From positions 1-64,000 of the forward strand of contig NZ_JAIWPU010000034.1 in NCBI RefSeq assembly GCF_021191705.1: a DNA stretch of 64,000 nt, written 5' to 3'. This DNA comes from Proluteimonas flavola. GTDB lineage: Bacteria; Pseudomonadota; Gammaproteobacteria; Xanthomonadales; Xanthomonadaceae. The first letter of the stretch is position 1; the number at the start of each line of letters is the position of its first letter. This document shows positions 24,428 through 33,547 of the stretch, piece after piece. The notes below the pieces were generated by a model, which made no database searches, had not been told where the DNA came from, and saw only the letters and a list, made by a program, of their open reading frames with translations. Position numbers and translations under genes: made by a program.

Positions 24428-25843
24428 TCACGGCGGCGCCTCGCGGTAGCGGTGGGCCAGCATCAGCGCGATCGCGCACGAGGCGATGCGCGCCTCGTGG
24501 CTGTCGGCGCGGCTGGTCAGGATCACCGGCACCTTCGCGCCCATGACGATGCCGGCGCTCGCGGCCTCGCCCATGTACATCAGCTGCTTGGCCAGCATGT
24601 TGCCGCTCTCCAGGTCCGGGACGACGAGGACATCGGCCTGCCCGGCGACCGGCGACACGATGCCCTTGGTGCGCGCGGCGGCCGGCGAGACCGCGTTGTC
24701 GAACGCCAGCGGGCCGTCGAGCACCCCACCGGCGATCTGGCCGCGGTCGGCCATCTTGCACAGCGCGGCGGCGTCGAGCGTGGCCGGCATCAGCGGGCTG
24801 ACGGTCTCCACCGCGGCCAGGATCGCGACCCTGGGCTCGGCCACGCCGATCACGTGCGCCAGATCGATCGCGTTGCGGACGATGTCGGCCTTCTGCTCCA
24901 GCGTCGGCGCCAGGTTGATCGCCGCGTCGGTGACGATGAACGGCCGCGGATAGTGCGGCGTCTGCAGCACGAAGCAGTGGCTGACCCGGCGCTTGGTCCG
25001 CAGCCCGCCGGCGGAGGCCACCACCGCGGCCATCAGTTCGTCGGTATGCAGGCTGCCCTTCATCAGCGCCTCGACCTCACCGCCGGCGGCCAGCTCGACC
25101 GCGCGCGCGGCGGCGGCATGGCTGTGCGCCACGTCGTCGAGGGCGATGCCGGACAGGTCCAGCCCCTGCGCTGCCGCGAGCGCCTCGATCCGCGCGCGCG
25201 GCCCGACCAGCACCGGCACGATCAAGCCGGCATCGCGCGCGTCGAGGGCGGCCGACAGGCTCGGTGCATCGCAGGGATGCACGACCGCCACGCGCACCGG
25301 CTCGAGCGGCGCGACGTGCGCGAGCAGCCGTTCGAGGCCGTCGTGGCCGGCGACGTCGAGCCGGATTTCCGGCAGCGTGGTCCGCGCGCGCTCGATGTGC
25401 TCGGTCGGCGCGATCACCCGCGCCTCCCCTTCGATCACCGTGGTGCCGTCCTGGTTGATGCAACTGCATGCCAGGGTCACGCGCCTGGATGCACTGTCCT
25501 TGGAGATCACTGTGACCGCGATCGCCAGCCGGTCGCCGAGCCGCACGGGCCCATGGAAATGCAGCGACTGGTCGAGATACACGGTGCCCGGCCCCGGCAG
25601 GCGGGTCCCGAGCACTGCCGAGATCAGCGCGCCACCCCACATGCCGTGCGCGATCACGCCGTGGAAGCGCGACGCGGCCGCGAACGCGGGATCGACGTGC
25701 TGCGGGTTCACGTCGCCTGAGAGGATCGCGAACAACTGGATGTCCGCCTGGGTCAGCGTCCGCTCGATGCCGGCGCTGTCGCCGACGGCGATCTCGTCGA
25801 AGGTGCGGTTGCGCAGCACCTGCAACCCGTCGCCTGCGTTCAC
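24428..25843 (-). CDS. MaoC hydratase domain fused to phosphate acetyl/butyryltransferase
   Basis: A 471-residue two-domain protein. Residues ~10-150 form a MaoC-like hot-dog domain ([55 protein letters not shown] with the catalytic Asp/His pattern), associated with (R)-specific enoyl-CoA hydration. Residues ~165-471 are a PTA/PTB phosphotransacylase domain ([67 protein letters not shown]). It probably converts acetyl-CoA and phosphate to acetyl phosphate for AckA, with the hydratase linking to acyl-CoA or polyhydroxyalkanoate metabolism. The start is GTG at 25843, overlapping the stop of the universal stress gene as GTGA; no nearer ATG fits. Confidence 0.9.
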   Translation of the reverse strand: MNAGDGLQVLRNRTFDEIAVGDSAGIERTLTQADIQLFAILSGDVNPQHVDPAFAAASRFHGVIAHGMWGGALISAVLGTRLPGPGTVYLDQSLHFHGPVRLGDRLAIAVTVISKDSASRRVTLACSCINQDGTTVIEGEARVIAPTEHIERARTTLPEIRLDVAGHDGLERLLAHVAPLEPVRVAVVHPCDAPSLSAALDARDAGLIVPVLVGPRARIEALAAAQGLDLSGIALDDVAHSHAAAARAVELAAGGEVEALMKGSLHTDELMAAVVASAGGLRTKRRVSHCFVLQTPHYPRPFIVTDAAINLAPTLEQKADIVRNAIDLAHVIGVAEPRVAILAAVETVSPLMPATLDAAALCKMADRGQIAGGVLDGPLAFDNAVSPAAARTKGIVSPVAGQADVLVVPDLESGNMLAKQLMYMGEAASAGIVMGAKVPVILTSRADSHEARIASCAIALMLAHRYREAPP

Positions 25844-26745
25844 CGCGCGGTGCCGACCGGCTCGCGCGTGCCGCGGACGACCAGCGTGTCGGCATCGACG
25901 CCGGTGACGATGCGCCGCGCCACGCTGCCGACCGCGAGTTCGTACATCGCACCACGCCCGTGGGTGCCGACGACGACGAGCTCGGTGCCGAAGGTCTCGA
26001 CATGCTGCTGCGCCAGGCGCGCCGGATCGCCGTACTCGACCACCAGTTCCATGTCCTCGCCGGCCGCGCCGAGCGCGCGCAGGAAGGCCGCGCCCTCGTC
26101 CCGAAGCTGCTGGCGACCGCGCGCGACCGCCTCGTCGCGGCCGCTGTCCAGCAGTCCGAGCATCGGGATCGTGAAGCCGTGCAACAGGGTGAACCGCGCA
26201 TCCGGGAACAACGCACGCGCCCGGCACAATGCGCGCCGCGACGGTTCGCTGAAATCGCTGGCGACCAGCACGCGGCGGTAGTCGCTGCGCACCCAGCCGC
26301 GCACCAGCAGCAGCGCGATGTCCGGCCGGCGCAGCAGCCGGTCGACCGTCGACCCCAGCACGGTCGGGCCGAGCACCCCTTCGCGCACCGGACCGCCGAC
26401 GACGAGCGCGCCGTCGTCGAGCCCGTCCAGCAATGCCGTCAGATGGTCGCCGGCACCGCCTTCCGCCACGCGCAGGGTCCAGTCCACGTCGGCGGACAGC
26501 TGGCGTCGCAAGCGCTGCTCCGCCTGGACCAGCGTCGACGGCCGCCGGTACCAGGCCGGCACGTCCTGGCGCAGCATCTCGCGTGCCTGCGCACGTCCGG
26601 GCTCGACCGCGGTCGCCGCGATCGCGGGCACGCCGTGACGCGCGGCCAGCTGCGCCGCGCGCGCGGCTGCGCGGTCGCAGCGGAAGCCCAGGTCGGTGGC
26701 CAGCAGCACCGTGTCGACGGGCGCCGCGGTCTCGGTCTCGGTCAT
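25840..26745 (-). CDS. Tandem-domain universal stress protein
   Basis: A 301-residue cytosolic protein with two UspA domains in tandem. The first (about 10-150) begins TVLLATDLGFRCDRAAARAAQ and ends with LLRRPDIALLLVRG; the second (about 155-300) begins RVLVASDFSEPSRRALCRA and carries an ATP-binding GTHGRGAMYELAVGSVA motif, the G-2X-G-9X-G(S/T) type. Such proteins support survival during oxygen or energy limitation and are often under FNR/ANR control. Its ATG overlaps the TGA of the P2-type ATPase gene (ATGA), and its own stop overlaps the GTG of the MaoC-Pta gene, so three genes are translationally chained. Confidence 0.92.
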   Translation of the reverse strand: MTETETAAPVDTVLLATDLGFRCDRAAARAAQLAARHGVPAIAATAVEPGRAQAREMLRQDVPAWYRRPSTLVQAEQRLRRQLSADVDWTLRVAEGGAGDHLTALLDGLDDGALVVGGPVREGVLGPTVLGSTVDRLLRRPDIALLLVRGWVRSDYRRVLVASDFSEPSRRALCRARALFPDARFTLLHGFTIPMLGLLDSGRDEAVARGRQQLRDEGAAFLRALGAAGEDMELVVEYGDPARLAQQHVETFGTELVVVGTHGRGAMYELAVGSVARRIVTGVDADTLVVRGTREPVGTAR

Positions 26746-29519
26746 GGTATCGCTCCCGGTTGCGGGCCGGCCTCGTCGGGCACGGCCTCGAGTTCATCGA
26801 AGATACGGAACTTGCGCAGCAGCCATTTCTCGGCTTCCAGCACGATCATCAGCGCCACGCCGACCGCCACGATCACCAGGCCCTCGAACGCCGGCACCGG
26901 CCGGGTGTCGAACAGCACCTGCATCCACGGCGTATAGGTGAACGCGAGTTGCGCGAGCACCACCGCCGTCACCGCCCACAGCACTGCAGGCGTGCCGCGC
27001 AGGCCGCGCAACGAGAACGAGCTGCCGTGCAGGTAGCGCACGCTGAAGAGATAGGAGATCTCCATCACGCAGAACATGTTCACGACCATCGTACGGGCGG
27101 TCGCGACGTCATGCCCGCGCATCTGCGCCCAGGCGAAGATACCGAACGCACCGACGCTGAACAGCAATGAGACCAGCACGATGCGCCACAACATGAAGGG
27201 CGAGACCAGCGGTGCATCGCGGCGGCGCGGCGGCCGGCCCATGACGCCACGCTCCGGCGGTTCGAACGCCAGCGCCAGGCCCAGCGTCACCGTCAGCACC
27301 ATGTTGATCCACAGGATCTGTGCCGGGGTCATCGGCAGCACCCAGCCGAATGCGATCGCCAGCAGCACCGCGACCGCCTCGCCGCCGTTGGTCGGCAGCG
27401 TCCACGCCACGACCTTGCGGATGTTGTCGTAGACGGCGCGGCCCTCGTGCACGGCGGCGGCGATCGACGCGAAATTGTCGTCGGCCAGCACCATGCCGCT
27501 GGCTTCCTTCGCCGCTTCGGTGCCCTTGTGGCCCATCGCGACGCCGATGTCCGCCTGCTTCAGCGACGGCGCGTCGTTGACGCCGTCGCCGGTCATCGCA
27601 ACGGTGTGGCGGCGCGACTGCAGCGCGCGCACGATGCGCAGCTTGTGTTCGGGCGTGGTGCGCGCGAACACGCTGGCCGATTCGGCCAGCGCCGGCAGGT
27701 CGGCATCCGACACGCCTTCGAGCTCCTGCCCGGTCACCACACGCACATCGTCCGCCAACCGCAGCTGGCCGGCGATCGCGCCCGCGGTCGCGGCGTGGTC
27801 GCCGGTGATCATCTTCACCGCGATGCCGGCACTGCGGCAGTCGGCGACCGCGCGCACCGCCTCCTCGCGCGGCGGATCGATGAAGCCGACGATGCCGGCG
27901 AACACCAGGTCCTGCACGTCGTCGAGTTCGAAGCGCGGCGGCACGCGCTCGAGCCGGCGCCACGCGAAACCGAGCACGCGCTGGCCCTCGGCGCCGGCGG
28001 CGTCGATCGCCTGCTGCCAGAACGCGCCATCGAGCACGCTGGCGTCGCCGCCCGGCGCGTCCTGCGCACGGCTCAGCGCGAGCACCTGTTCCGGCGCGCC
28101 CTTGACGCAGACCAGCGCGCCGTCGCCGTCGGCATGCAGCGTCGCCATGAACCGGTGCGCGGCATCGAACGGCACTTCGTCCAGGCGCGGATGCGTTGCG
28201 GCGAATGCCGCGCCGTCGAGACCCGCCTTGCCCGCCAGCGCGAGCAGCGCGCCTTCCATCGGGTCGCCGTCGACCCGCCACCCGCGGTCGCCGTCGTGCA
28301 GTGTCGCGTCGTTGCACAGCAGGCCGATGCGCGCGACGCGTGATGCCGCGGCGAGCGCGTCTTCGCCGCCGGTGTCGGCCGAAACCGCACCCTGCGGCGC
28401 GTAGCCGCTGCCGTCGGCCGACGCGCGGCCGGCCGTCGTGGTCACCGCGCGCGCGGTCATCTCGTTGCGGGTCAGCGTGCCGGTCTTGTCGGAGCAGATC
28501 ACCGTCGTCGCGCCCAGCGTCTCGACCGCCGGCAGCCGGCGCACGATCGCGTTGCGCGCGGCCATCCGCCGCACGCCGATCGCCAATGTGATCGTGATGA
28601 CCGCCGGCAGGCTCTCGGGGATCACGCCGACCGCGAGTGCGACGACGACCATCAGCGCATCGAGCCAGCTGTAGCCGCGCAGCGTGATCGCGAACACGAA
28701 CACCACCAGTGCAGCGACGATCGCGAACGCGGTGAACCTGCGGCCGAAGCGTCCGATCTGCTGCAGCAGCGGCGTGGTCAGCGTCTCGACCTGCCCGAGC
28801 AGCGTGCCGATGCGGCCGATCTCGGTCGCCGGCCCGGTGGCGACGACCAGCGCGCTCGCCTGTCCGGCCGACACCAGCGTGCCCGAGTACAGCATCGAAT
28901 GGCGGCTGCCGAGATCGGCGCCCGCATCGACCGGCGCATCGGTCTTCTCGGCCGGCACGGATTCGCCGGTCAGCACCGATTCGTCGACGCGCAGGCCGCG
29001 ACCGCGCAGCAGGCGGGCGTCGGCCGGCACGCGATCCCCAGCCTCCAGCAGCAGCACGTCGCCGGGCACGAGATCGGCGACCTCGACCTGGACGCGCGCG
29101 CCGTCGCGCAACACCCGCGCCGATGGGGCCAGCATCGAATGCAGCGCCGACAGCGCCTGTTCGGCGCGCCCTTCCTGCACGTAGCCGACGATCGCATTGA
29201 CGGTGACCACCGCCACGATGACCGCGGCATCGATATGGTGGCCGACCGACAGCGCGATCGCGGCTGCGGCCAGCAGGAACAGGATCAGCGGATCGTTGAA
29301 GTGGCGCAGGAAACGCCGCCAGCCCGGTACCCGCTTCGGCGGTGGCAACGCGTTCGGTCCATACCGACGCAGTCGCTCCGCGACCGCGTCCGCGTCCAGC
29401 CCATCGCGTGTCGCGGCGAGTCGCTGCAATACAGAGTCTGCACCGAGCGCGTGCCATGCCGGCGCAGCGTCGCGTGTCGTCTCGGAAACCGGGGCCCCGC
29501 CCCGTCCCTCAACCACCAC
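26742..29519 (-). CDS. P2-type cation-transporting ATPase
   Basis: Inner-membrane P-type ATPase of about 925 residues. It has the N-terminal cation-ATPase domain, TGESVPAEK in the actuator, VIPESLPAVITITLAIGV in helix 4, DKTGTLTRNEM phosphorylation site, VKGAPEQV in the nucleotide domain, MITGDHAAT, GDGVNDAPSLK and the C-terminal helix bundle. This is the Ca2+/cation (P2) layout. Helix 6 reads ILWINMVLTVTLG and lacks the Asp found in the TD pair of calcium pumps, so the ion is uncertain. The start is one of two adjacent GTG codons (29519 or 29516), overlapping the stop of the phasin-like gene; no ATG fits. Its stop overlaps the universal stress gene. Confidence 0.87.
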   Translation of the reverse strand: MVVEGRGGAPVSETTRDAAPAWHALGADSVLQRLAATRDGLDADAVAERLRRYGPNALPPPKRVPGWRRFLRHFNDPLILFLLAAAAIALSVGHHIDAAVIVAVVTVNAIVGYVQEGRAEQALSALHSMLAPSARVLRDGARVQVEVADLVPGDVLLLEAGDRVPADARLLRGRGLRVDESVLTGESVPAEKTDAPVDAGADLGSRHSMLYSGTLVSAGQASALVVATGPATEIGRIGTLLGQVETLTTPLLQQIGRFGRRFTAFAIVAALVVFVFAITLRGYSWLDALMVVVALAVGVIPESLPAVITITLAIGVRRMAARNAIVRRLPAVETLGATTVICSDKTGTLTRNEMTARAVTTTAGRASADGSGYAPQGAVSADTGGEDALAAASRVARIGLLCNDATLHDGDRGWRVDGDPMEGALLALAGKAGLDGAAFAATHPRLDEVPFDAAHRFMATLHADGDGALVCVKGAPEQVLALSRAQDAPGGDASVLDGAFWQQAIDAAGAEGQRVLGFAWRRLERVPPRFELDDVQDLVFAGIVGFIDPPREEAVRAVADCRSAGIAVKMITGDHAATAGAIAGQLRLADDVRVVTGQELEGVSDADLPALAESASVFARTTPEHKLRIVRALQSRRHTVAMTGDGVNDAPSLKQADIGVAMGHKGTEAAKEASGMVLADDNFASIAAAVHEGRAVYDNIRKVVAWTLPTNGGEAVAVLLAIAFGWVLPMTPAQILWINMVLTVTLGLALAFEPPERGVMGRPPRRRDAPLVSPFMLWRIVLVSLLFSVGAFGIFAWAQMRGHDVATARTMVVNMFCVMEISYLFSVRYLHGSSFSLRGLRGTPAVLWAVTAVVLAQLAFTYTPWMQVLFDTRPVPAFEGLVIVAVGVALMIVLEAEKWLLRKFRIFDELEAVPDEAGPQPGAIP

Positions 29520-29985
29520 GCGACCCACCCCGGGGCTTGCCGCTGCCGGCAGGGGGCGCGAACGCCGACAACAGACGCTCCCAGGGCTCGGCCAGCGCGC
29601 GCCACGCCTCGTCGGTCGTCGCATTGCTGCTGGACGCCAGCACCTCGGCGGTCTTGTCCTGCCAGGCGCGCAGCGCGTCGACGAGACCGTCGGTGAACGC
29701 GTTCTGCGCGCCGACGGCGACGCGTGCCAGTTCCTGCCCATCGCCGATGCGTTGCTGCATCTGCCGCCAGAACGCATTCGCCGGCAACGCGGCCAATGCC
29801 TGCCAGTCCTGCGTGCGCAGCAGATCGCGAAGTTCCGCGTCCTGCTCGACGCGCCCGTCGCCGACCGCACGGCCAGCGAGTTCACTCCACTGCCGGCCGT
29901 TTTCCTGGATCAGCGCCGCGATCCGCAGCTGGAGTTCGAGATTGGCCTGGATGAGCCTGAGCGGGAGTTCGGTCGCATCGCGCAT
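29509..29985 (-). CDS. Phasin-like helical protein
   Basis: A 158-residue, almost entirely alpha-helical soluble protein with long amphipathic stretches (LRLIQANLELQLRIAALIQENGRQWSELAGRA; DEAWRALAEPWERLLSAFA) and a Gly/Ser/Arg-rich tail. This looks like the phasin family, which coats polyhydroxyalkanoate granules, and phasin-like genes are found in lxa-type clusters; the match is by pattern, not motif. The ATG at 29985 is selected because GGAGG lies 8 bases upstream; an ATG at 30000 has no such site. It is the first gene of the minus-strand train, about 150 bp downstream of a perfect FNR-type box. Confidence 0.7.
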   Translation of the reverse strand: MRDATELPLRLIQANLELQLRIAALIQENGRQWSELAGRAVGDGRVEQDAELRDLLRTQDWQALAALPANAFWRQMQQRIGDGQELARVAVGAQNAFTDGLVDALRAWQDKTAEVLASSSNATTDEAWRALAEPWERLLSAFAPPAGSGKPRGGSRGG

Positions 29986-30134
29986 GGTCGGTGCCTCCAT
30001 GTGGGAATCGGGAAACTGCGGGGCCACCTGGCCGCGAGGACGTTCGCAACTGTCCGGTCGTATGCACGCCCGGCGTTGAGCGTCTGAGGCCACGGGGGCC
30101 CGGATCATCATCCCCCAACCGGCCGTCGTCTGCA

Positions 30135-30148
30135 TTGATCGAGATCAA
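30135..30148 (-). promoter_or_regulatory. FNR/ANR-type binding site
   Basis: TTGATCGAGATCAA is a perfect match to the FNR/ANR/DNR consensus TTGAT-N4-ATCAA. Its centre is about 156 bp upstream of the phasin-like start. On the minus strand a GATGAT sequence (30104-30109), about 35 bases from the centre, is a possible -10 element for a class II activated promoter with transcription starting near 30100. The site is seen directly; the regulation is inferred. Confidence 0.8.
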
Positions 30149-30350
30149 GACGACCGGAATTCGCCGCGCCGGCAGCGCGGAGCGCGAGCGGCTGTGCTGT
30201 TGCCCCGGGCGTGCAGTCCGGCGATCCACTGCGCCCGCGACATCCGCGGCCCGCAGCCGCGCATACGGCAGGAAGCGGAAACATGTCCGCGGTGCGCGGA
30301 CAGGATCCCGCGCATCCGCGATGCTTGTTGCCCCGCACCAGCGCACACAC

Positions 30351-30378
30351 AAAAGCCCCGGCGAGGACCGGGGCTTTT
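30351..30378 (-). terminator. Rho-independent terminator after ferritin-like gene
   Basis: AAAAGCCCCGG, six-base loop CGAGGA, CCGGGGCTTTT: an 11-bp perfect stem, 41 bp downstream of the ferritin-like stop, with T-rich sequence following on both strands. It isolates the train below from the gene above. Confidence 0.88.
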
Positions 30379-30419
30379 GCAGTTATCGACGCCGGCGCAA
30401 CGCCGGCGAGGCAGCGCTG

Positions 30420-30866
30420 TCAGTCTTTCTTCATCGCGTGCTTGCGGGCGCGCATGACATCGTGCGAGGCGCGCACCTCGGGCAGCAGGCGGACGACCAC
30501 GTCGCGCGCGGCAGGCGGCGTGTCGGCGTCGCGGGCAACCTCGTCGAACGCTTCCAGCAGGCGGTCTTCCGATTCCTCCAGTTCGGCCACATAGCCGTAT
30601 TCCTTGTCGCCCAGCGTCGCACGGACCTTGCCGTACATCTGCTGCATGGTGCCGACGAACGTGCCGGAATCTTCCGGCTTGCCGCCCGCGGCCTGCACGG
30701 CCGCACTGAGCTCGCCGACGATCTGCGACTTGGTGGTCGCGATGCGGGCGAACAGCGTGCGCAGCTCGGTATCGTCGACCTTCTGTGCGGCCTCCTCGTA
30801 GAAGTCCTTGCCGTCGCGGGCGATGGCGATCAGGTCGTTGAGGGTATGCGCGGTCTTGTTGGACAT
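30420..30866 (-). CDS. Ferritin-like four-helix-bundle protein (DUF2383)
   Basis: A 148-residue soluble helical protein of the PA2169/DUF2383 group, ferritin-like proteins often induced in stress or stationary phase. Characteristic text: TLNDLIAIARDGKDFYEEAAQ, ELRTLFARIATTKSQIVGEL, GGKPEDSGTFVGTMQQMYGKV and ELEESEDRLLEAFDEVA with repeated Glu/His residues that could bind metal; the tail HDVMRARKHAMKK is basic. The ATG at 30866 is chosen because GGAG lies six bases upstream; an ATG four codons earlier would place that site inside the gene. It is followed by a clear terminator, so it is probably monocistronic, though it neighbours the low-oxygen-type train. Confidence 0.86.
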   Translation of the reverse strand: MSNKTAHTLNDLIAIARDGKDFYEEAAQKVDDTELRTLFARIATTKSQIVGELSAAVQAAGGKPEDSGTFVGTMQQMYGKVRATLGDKEYGYVAELEESEDRLLEAFDEVARDADTPPAARDVVVRLLPEVRASHDVMRARKHAMKKD

Positions 30867-31184
30867 CGGGTTCTCCATTCGGGGAAATCAGGGGGCGGCG
30901 TGACACTGCCGCATCGTCCGGGCGCCTGCCGGACAACGCCGGTGACGCGGTGCGCGACCGGGCATGCCGTGGCGCGGATCGATGGAACGCAAGGTATCGA
31001 CGGACCGCGGAAAGAGGCGTGACGCGCGGGCGACGGTGGCGTGAATGCGCGGCGTGGATCGGGATGGATCCCACCTCGCGTTGGGATGGCGGGCCAGGGT
31101 CCCGAGGCAACAAAGTTCTCGGACCAACAAGAAAGCCGCGCCGGAGACCCGGCGCGGCTTCGGGATCATCGATGGCAGCGGACC
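30867..31184. other. 318-bp gap upstream of ferritin-like gene
   Basis: Contains the terminator of the S9 peptidase gene at 31133-31160 and the promoter region expected for the ferritin-like gene. No small gene, repeat or recognisable operator was seen in the remaining sequence. Confidence 0.6.
31133..31160 (-). terminator. Rho-independent terminator after S9 peptidase
   Basis: AAGCCGCGCCGG, loop AGAC, CCGGCGCGGCTT: a 12-bp perfect stem 25 bp beyond the peptidase stop, followed on the minus strand by TCTTGTTGG. Confidence 0.85.
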
Positions 31185-33233
31185 TCAGCGCTTGGCGCCC
31201 TGCTCCGGCAATGCGTAGTCGATCTCGTACGCCGGCGGCTCGCCGCCCGGGCCCTTGAGGTAATGCGTCATCCACTGCATGAGGCGCAGCGAATAGTCGT
31301 AACGCGAGGCGCCGCGGCTGTTGCCGTGGCCTTCGCCCGGATACAGCACCAGCCGCACCGGCGCCTGGCCCGCGAGTTGCAGGTAGCGGTACATCATGTA
31401 GGACTGCATCACCGGCACGCGCGGATCGGCCTCGCCGTGCAGGATCAGCGTCGGCGTGCGCGACTTCGACGCATGCGTGATCGGGCTGGCCTGCCGGTAC
31501 ATCTCCGGGTTTTCCCACGGCCAGGTCTGCATGTGCACCAGGTACTGCTCGCGCGGGATGTCGCCGGTGGTCACCAGGCTGGCCTGGTCGGAAATGCCGA
31601 CGAACATCACCGAGGCGGCGAAGCGCTCGCTGTAGTAGGTCGCGCCCCAGGCGCTGGCGTAGCCGCCGTAGGAGCCGCCGGTGATGCCGACCTTGTCGCG
31701 GTCCACCAGACCGGTCTCGACCAGATGGTCGACGCCGTCGACGAGATCGTCGAACTCCTCCATGCCCGGACGCCCGTGGTCGAGCTTGGAGAACGCGACA
31801 CCGCGACCGGTGCTGGCACGGTAGTTCGGGAAGAACGACGCGAAGCCCTGCGCCGCGGCGACCTGCGCGGGCTGCGAGTAGCCGCTCAGCCAGGCATTGC
31901 CGAAGTGCGCTTCGGGACCGCCGTGCACGACCAGGATCAGCGGCACGCGCGCATTGCCGCGGCGCTCGAGCGGATGCACCAGCAGCCCCTCGAGTTCCAG
32001 CCCGTCGCGTGCGGTGTAGCGCACCACTTCCTGGCGCGCGAGACGCACGTCCTTCAGCCACGGATTGCTGTCGGTCAGGCGACGCGCCTCGCTGGCGCCG
32101 GCGGGAAGATGGAACACTTCGGACGGATGCGTGGGATCGCTGCCGACCAGCGCGACGTCGCCGCGCGGCGACACGCTCAGGCCCATGTGCACCGGGCCGC
32201 CCGCGGGCAGCAGCGTGCGCTGGCCGCTGCCGTCGGCCCGGATCTCGGCGAGTCGGCTCTGCACGCCTTCCTGGCTCAGGAACACCAGCGTGTCGGCATC
32301 GCGCCAAGCGACGTTCCAGACATGGCCCTCGAGGCCGGGCAGCAGGTCGCGCTGTACGCCGCCATCGCGGCCGACGATGGTCAGACGGCCCTCGCGCGGG
32401 TCGTTCCTGTCCGCCGCCGAAATGATGGCCAGATGCGCGCCATCCGCACTCCAGGCCATGTCGCCGAGCTTGCCGGGATTGTCGACGCGGCCCAGTTCAC
32501 GGCCCTCGACCGAATAGATGCGGACGCGCGCATCGACCATGGTGTCGTCGGTCAACTGGCGCGGCGCGACGATGACCGCGACACGGTCGCCGGCCGGGCT
32601 CCAGCGCACTGCCTGCACGCTGCCTTCGATCTCCACGCGACGCGGCGCGGCGTCGCTGTCGAGTTCGGCGATCCACAACTCGACCGGGCGCCAGTCCTCC
32701 TCGTGGACCTTCTGCGAAAAGCCCTTGTCGCGCAGCGCCTTGCGCGCGTCGCTCTCGCGCTGCGCCGACAGCAGTGCGGCGCGGCGGCCGTCCGGCGAGA
32801 GATCGTAGCTGGAGATGTCCCCGGCGAGTGCGGCCACGCGGGTCGATTCGCCGCCGCGCAGCGGAATCGTGTACAGGCCGCGGGTCTCGTCGCCTTCCCG
32901 CCTGGACAGATAGGCCACGCGCTGGCCATCGGGCAGCCAGCGCGGCGAGGCCACGTCGACCTTGCCGGTGATGAAGCCACGGCTGTTGCCGGTGCGGTCC
33001 ACGACGTGCAGTTCGGTCCGCGCCGGACCATCGGGATCGATGCCGAGCGTGCGCGGCACCGACAGGATGTACGCGACCTCCTGACCGTCCGGGCTGATCT
33101 GCGCCTGGGTGACGGCACGCGTCTGCGCGACCTGTTCGAGCGTCATCCCGCCCGTGTTCGTGGCCGCACCCGCGAGCGGCGCGCCGGTTGCCAGCACGAG
33201 CGCGCAGGCGAGTGTCCGGATCCATGTGTGCAT
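31185..33233 (-). CDS. Secreted S9-family prolyl oligopeptidase-like peptidase
   Basis: Periplasmic or secreted serine peptidase of 682 residues, related to acylaminoacyl/dipeptidyl peptidases that trim oligopeptides. It has a Sec signal peptide (cleaved near AGAATNTGG), an N-terminal beta-propeller with repeated SPDGxx blades (QISPDGQEVAYI, DLSPDGRRAALL, WSPAGDRVAVI), and a C-terminal alpha/beta-hydrolase domain: VVHGGPEAHF oxyanion region, nucleophile GITGGSYGGYAS, acid in HGEADPRVP and histidine in YPGEGHGN. It is monocistronic and followed by a terminator. Multiple S9 peptidases are typical of proteolytic Xanthomonadaceae. The ATG at 33233 begins the signal peptide directly. Confidence 0.93.
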   Translation of the reverse strand: MHTWIRTLACALVLATGAPLAGAATNTGGMTLEQVAQTRAVTQAQISPDGQEVAYILSVPRTLGIDPDGPARTELHVVDRTGNSRGFITGKVDVASPRWLPDGQRVAYLSRREGDETRGLYTIPLRGGESTRVAALAGDISSYDLSPDGRRAALLSAQRESDARKALRDKGFSQKVHEEDWRPVELWIAELDSDAAPRRVEIEGSVQAVRWSPAGDRVAVIVAPRQLTDDTMVDARVRIYSVEGRELGRVDNPGKLGDMAWSADGAHLAIISAADRNDPREGRLTIVGRDGGVQRDLLPGLEGHVWNVAWRDADTLVFLSQEGVQSRLAEIRADGSGQRTLLPAGGPVHMGLSVSPRGDVALVGSDPTHPSEVFHLPAGASEARRLTDSNPWLKDVRLARQEVVRYTARDGLELEGLLVHPLERRGNARVPLILVVHGGPEAHFGNAWLSGYSQPAQVAAAQGFASFFPNYRASTGRGVAFSKLDHGRPGMEEFDDLVDGVDHLVETGLVDRDKVGITGGSYGGYASAWGATYYSERFAASVMFVGISDQASLVTTGDIPREQYLVHMQTWPWENPEMYRQASPITHASKSRTPTLILHGEADPRVPVMQSYMMYRYLQLAGQAPVRLVLYPGEGHGNSRGASRYDYSLRLMQWMTHYLKGPGGEPPAYEIDYALPEQGAKR

Positions 33234-33547
33234 TCGGTGTTCCCCGTGAACGGTTGCAGTCGACCGGCGACTTTGCAGGGGAATGGTCAGGGGTGCAATG
33301 TCGCGGGCGCGCTGATGGCGTCCGACAGCCCGCCTACCTTTCGACTTACGACATCGCCGAGAACAGAGCTGAAATCAAAATGGGCCCCAGCGTTCGCTGG
33401 GGCGACGATCTGGCAGCGATCGCCTTTTGCTCGTCGTCCCAGCGGTTTTCAACAGACGAACGTCTGGTCAAGCTGGGACCCATTTTCGCGATGAATCAGG
33501 TTCCAGCGAACATCACAGACACGGTAAAACCCACGATCTCGGTGCAG
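33234..33547. repeat. 314-bp gap with inverted copies of a CCCAGC/GCTGGG repeat
   Basis: AAAATGGGCCCCAGC at 33377-33391 and GCTGGGACCCATTTT at 33472-33486 are inverted copies about 80 bases apart. The first copy also forms a perfect local hairpin GCCCCAGCG-TT-CGCTGGGGC (33384-33403); the second pairs locally with GTCCCAGC at 33436-33443. A related hairpin is at 8598. No gene is seen. It separates the S9 peptidase promoter from the end of the spermidine-synthase-like gene. Confidence 0.6.

Larger units (their letters stand above)
29986..30419. other. 434-bp regulatory gap, no gene seen
   Basis: This stretch separates the phasin-like gene from the ferritin-like gene, both minus strand. It contains the FNR-type box (30135-30148) and a strong terminator hairpin (30351-30378). 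Open frames inside it are Arg/Cys/Pro-rich shadows without coding character. The leader of the gene train therefore starts somewhere between about 30100 and 29986. Confidence 0.7.

Noticed and set aside
30108..30350. 80-codon ORF in the FNR-box region
   Set aside because: It is Cys/Arg/Gly-rich, crosses the regulatory site and has no ribosome-binding site.
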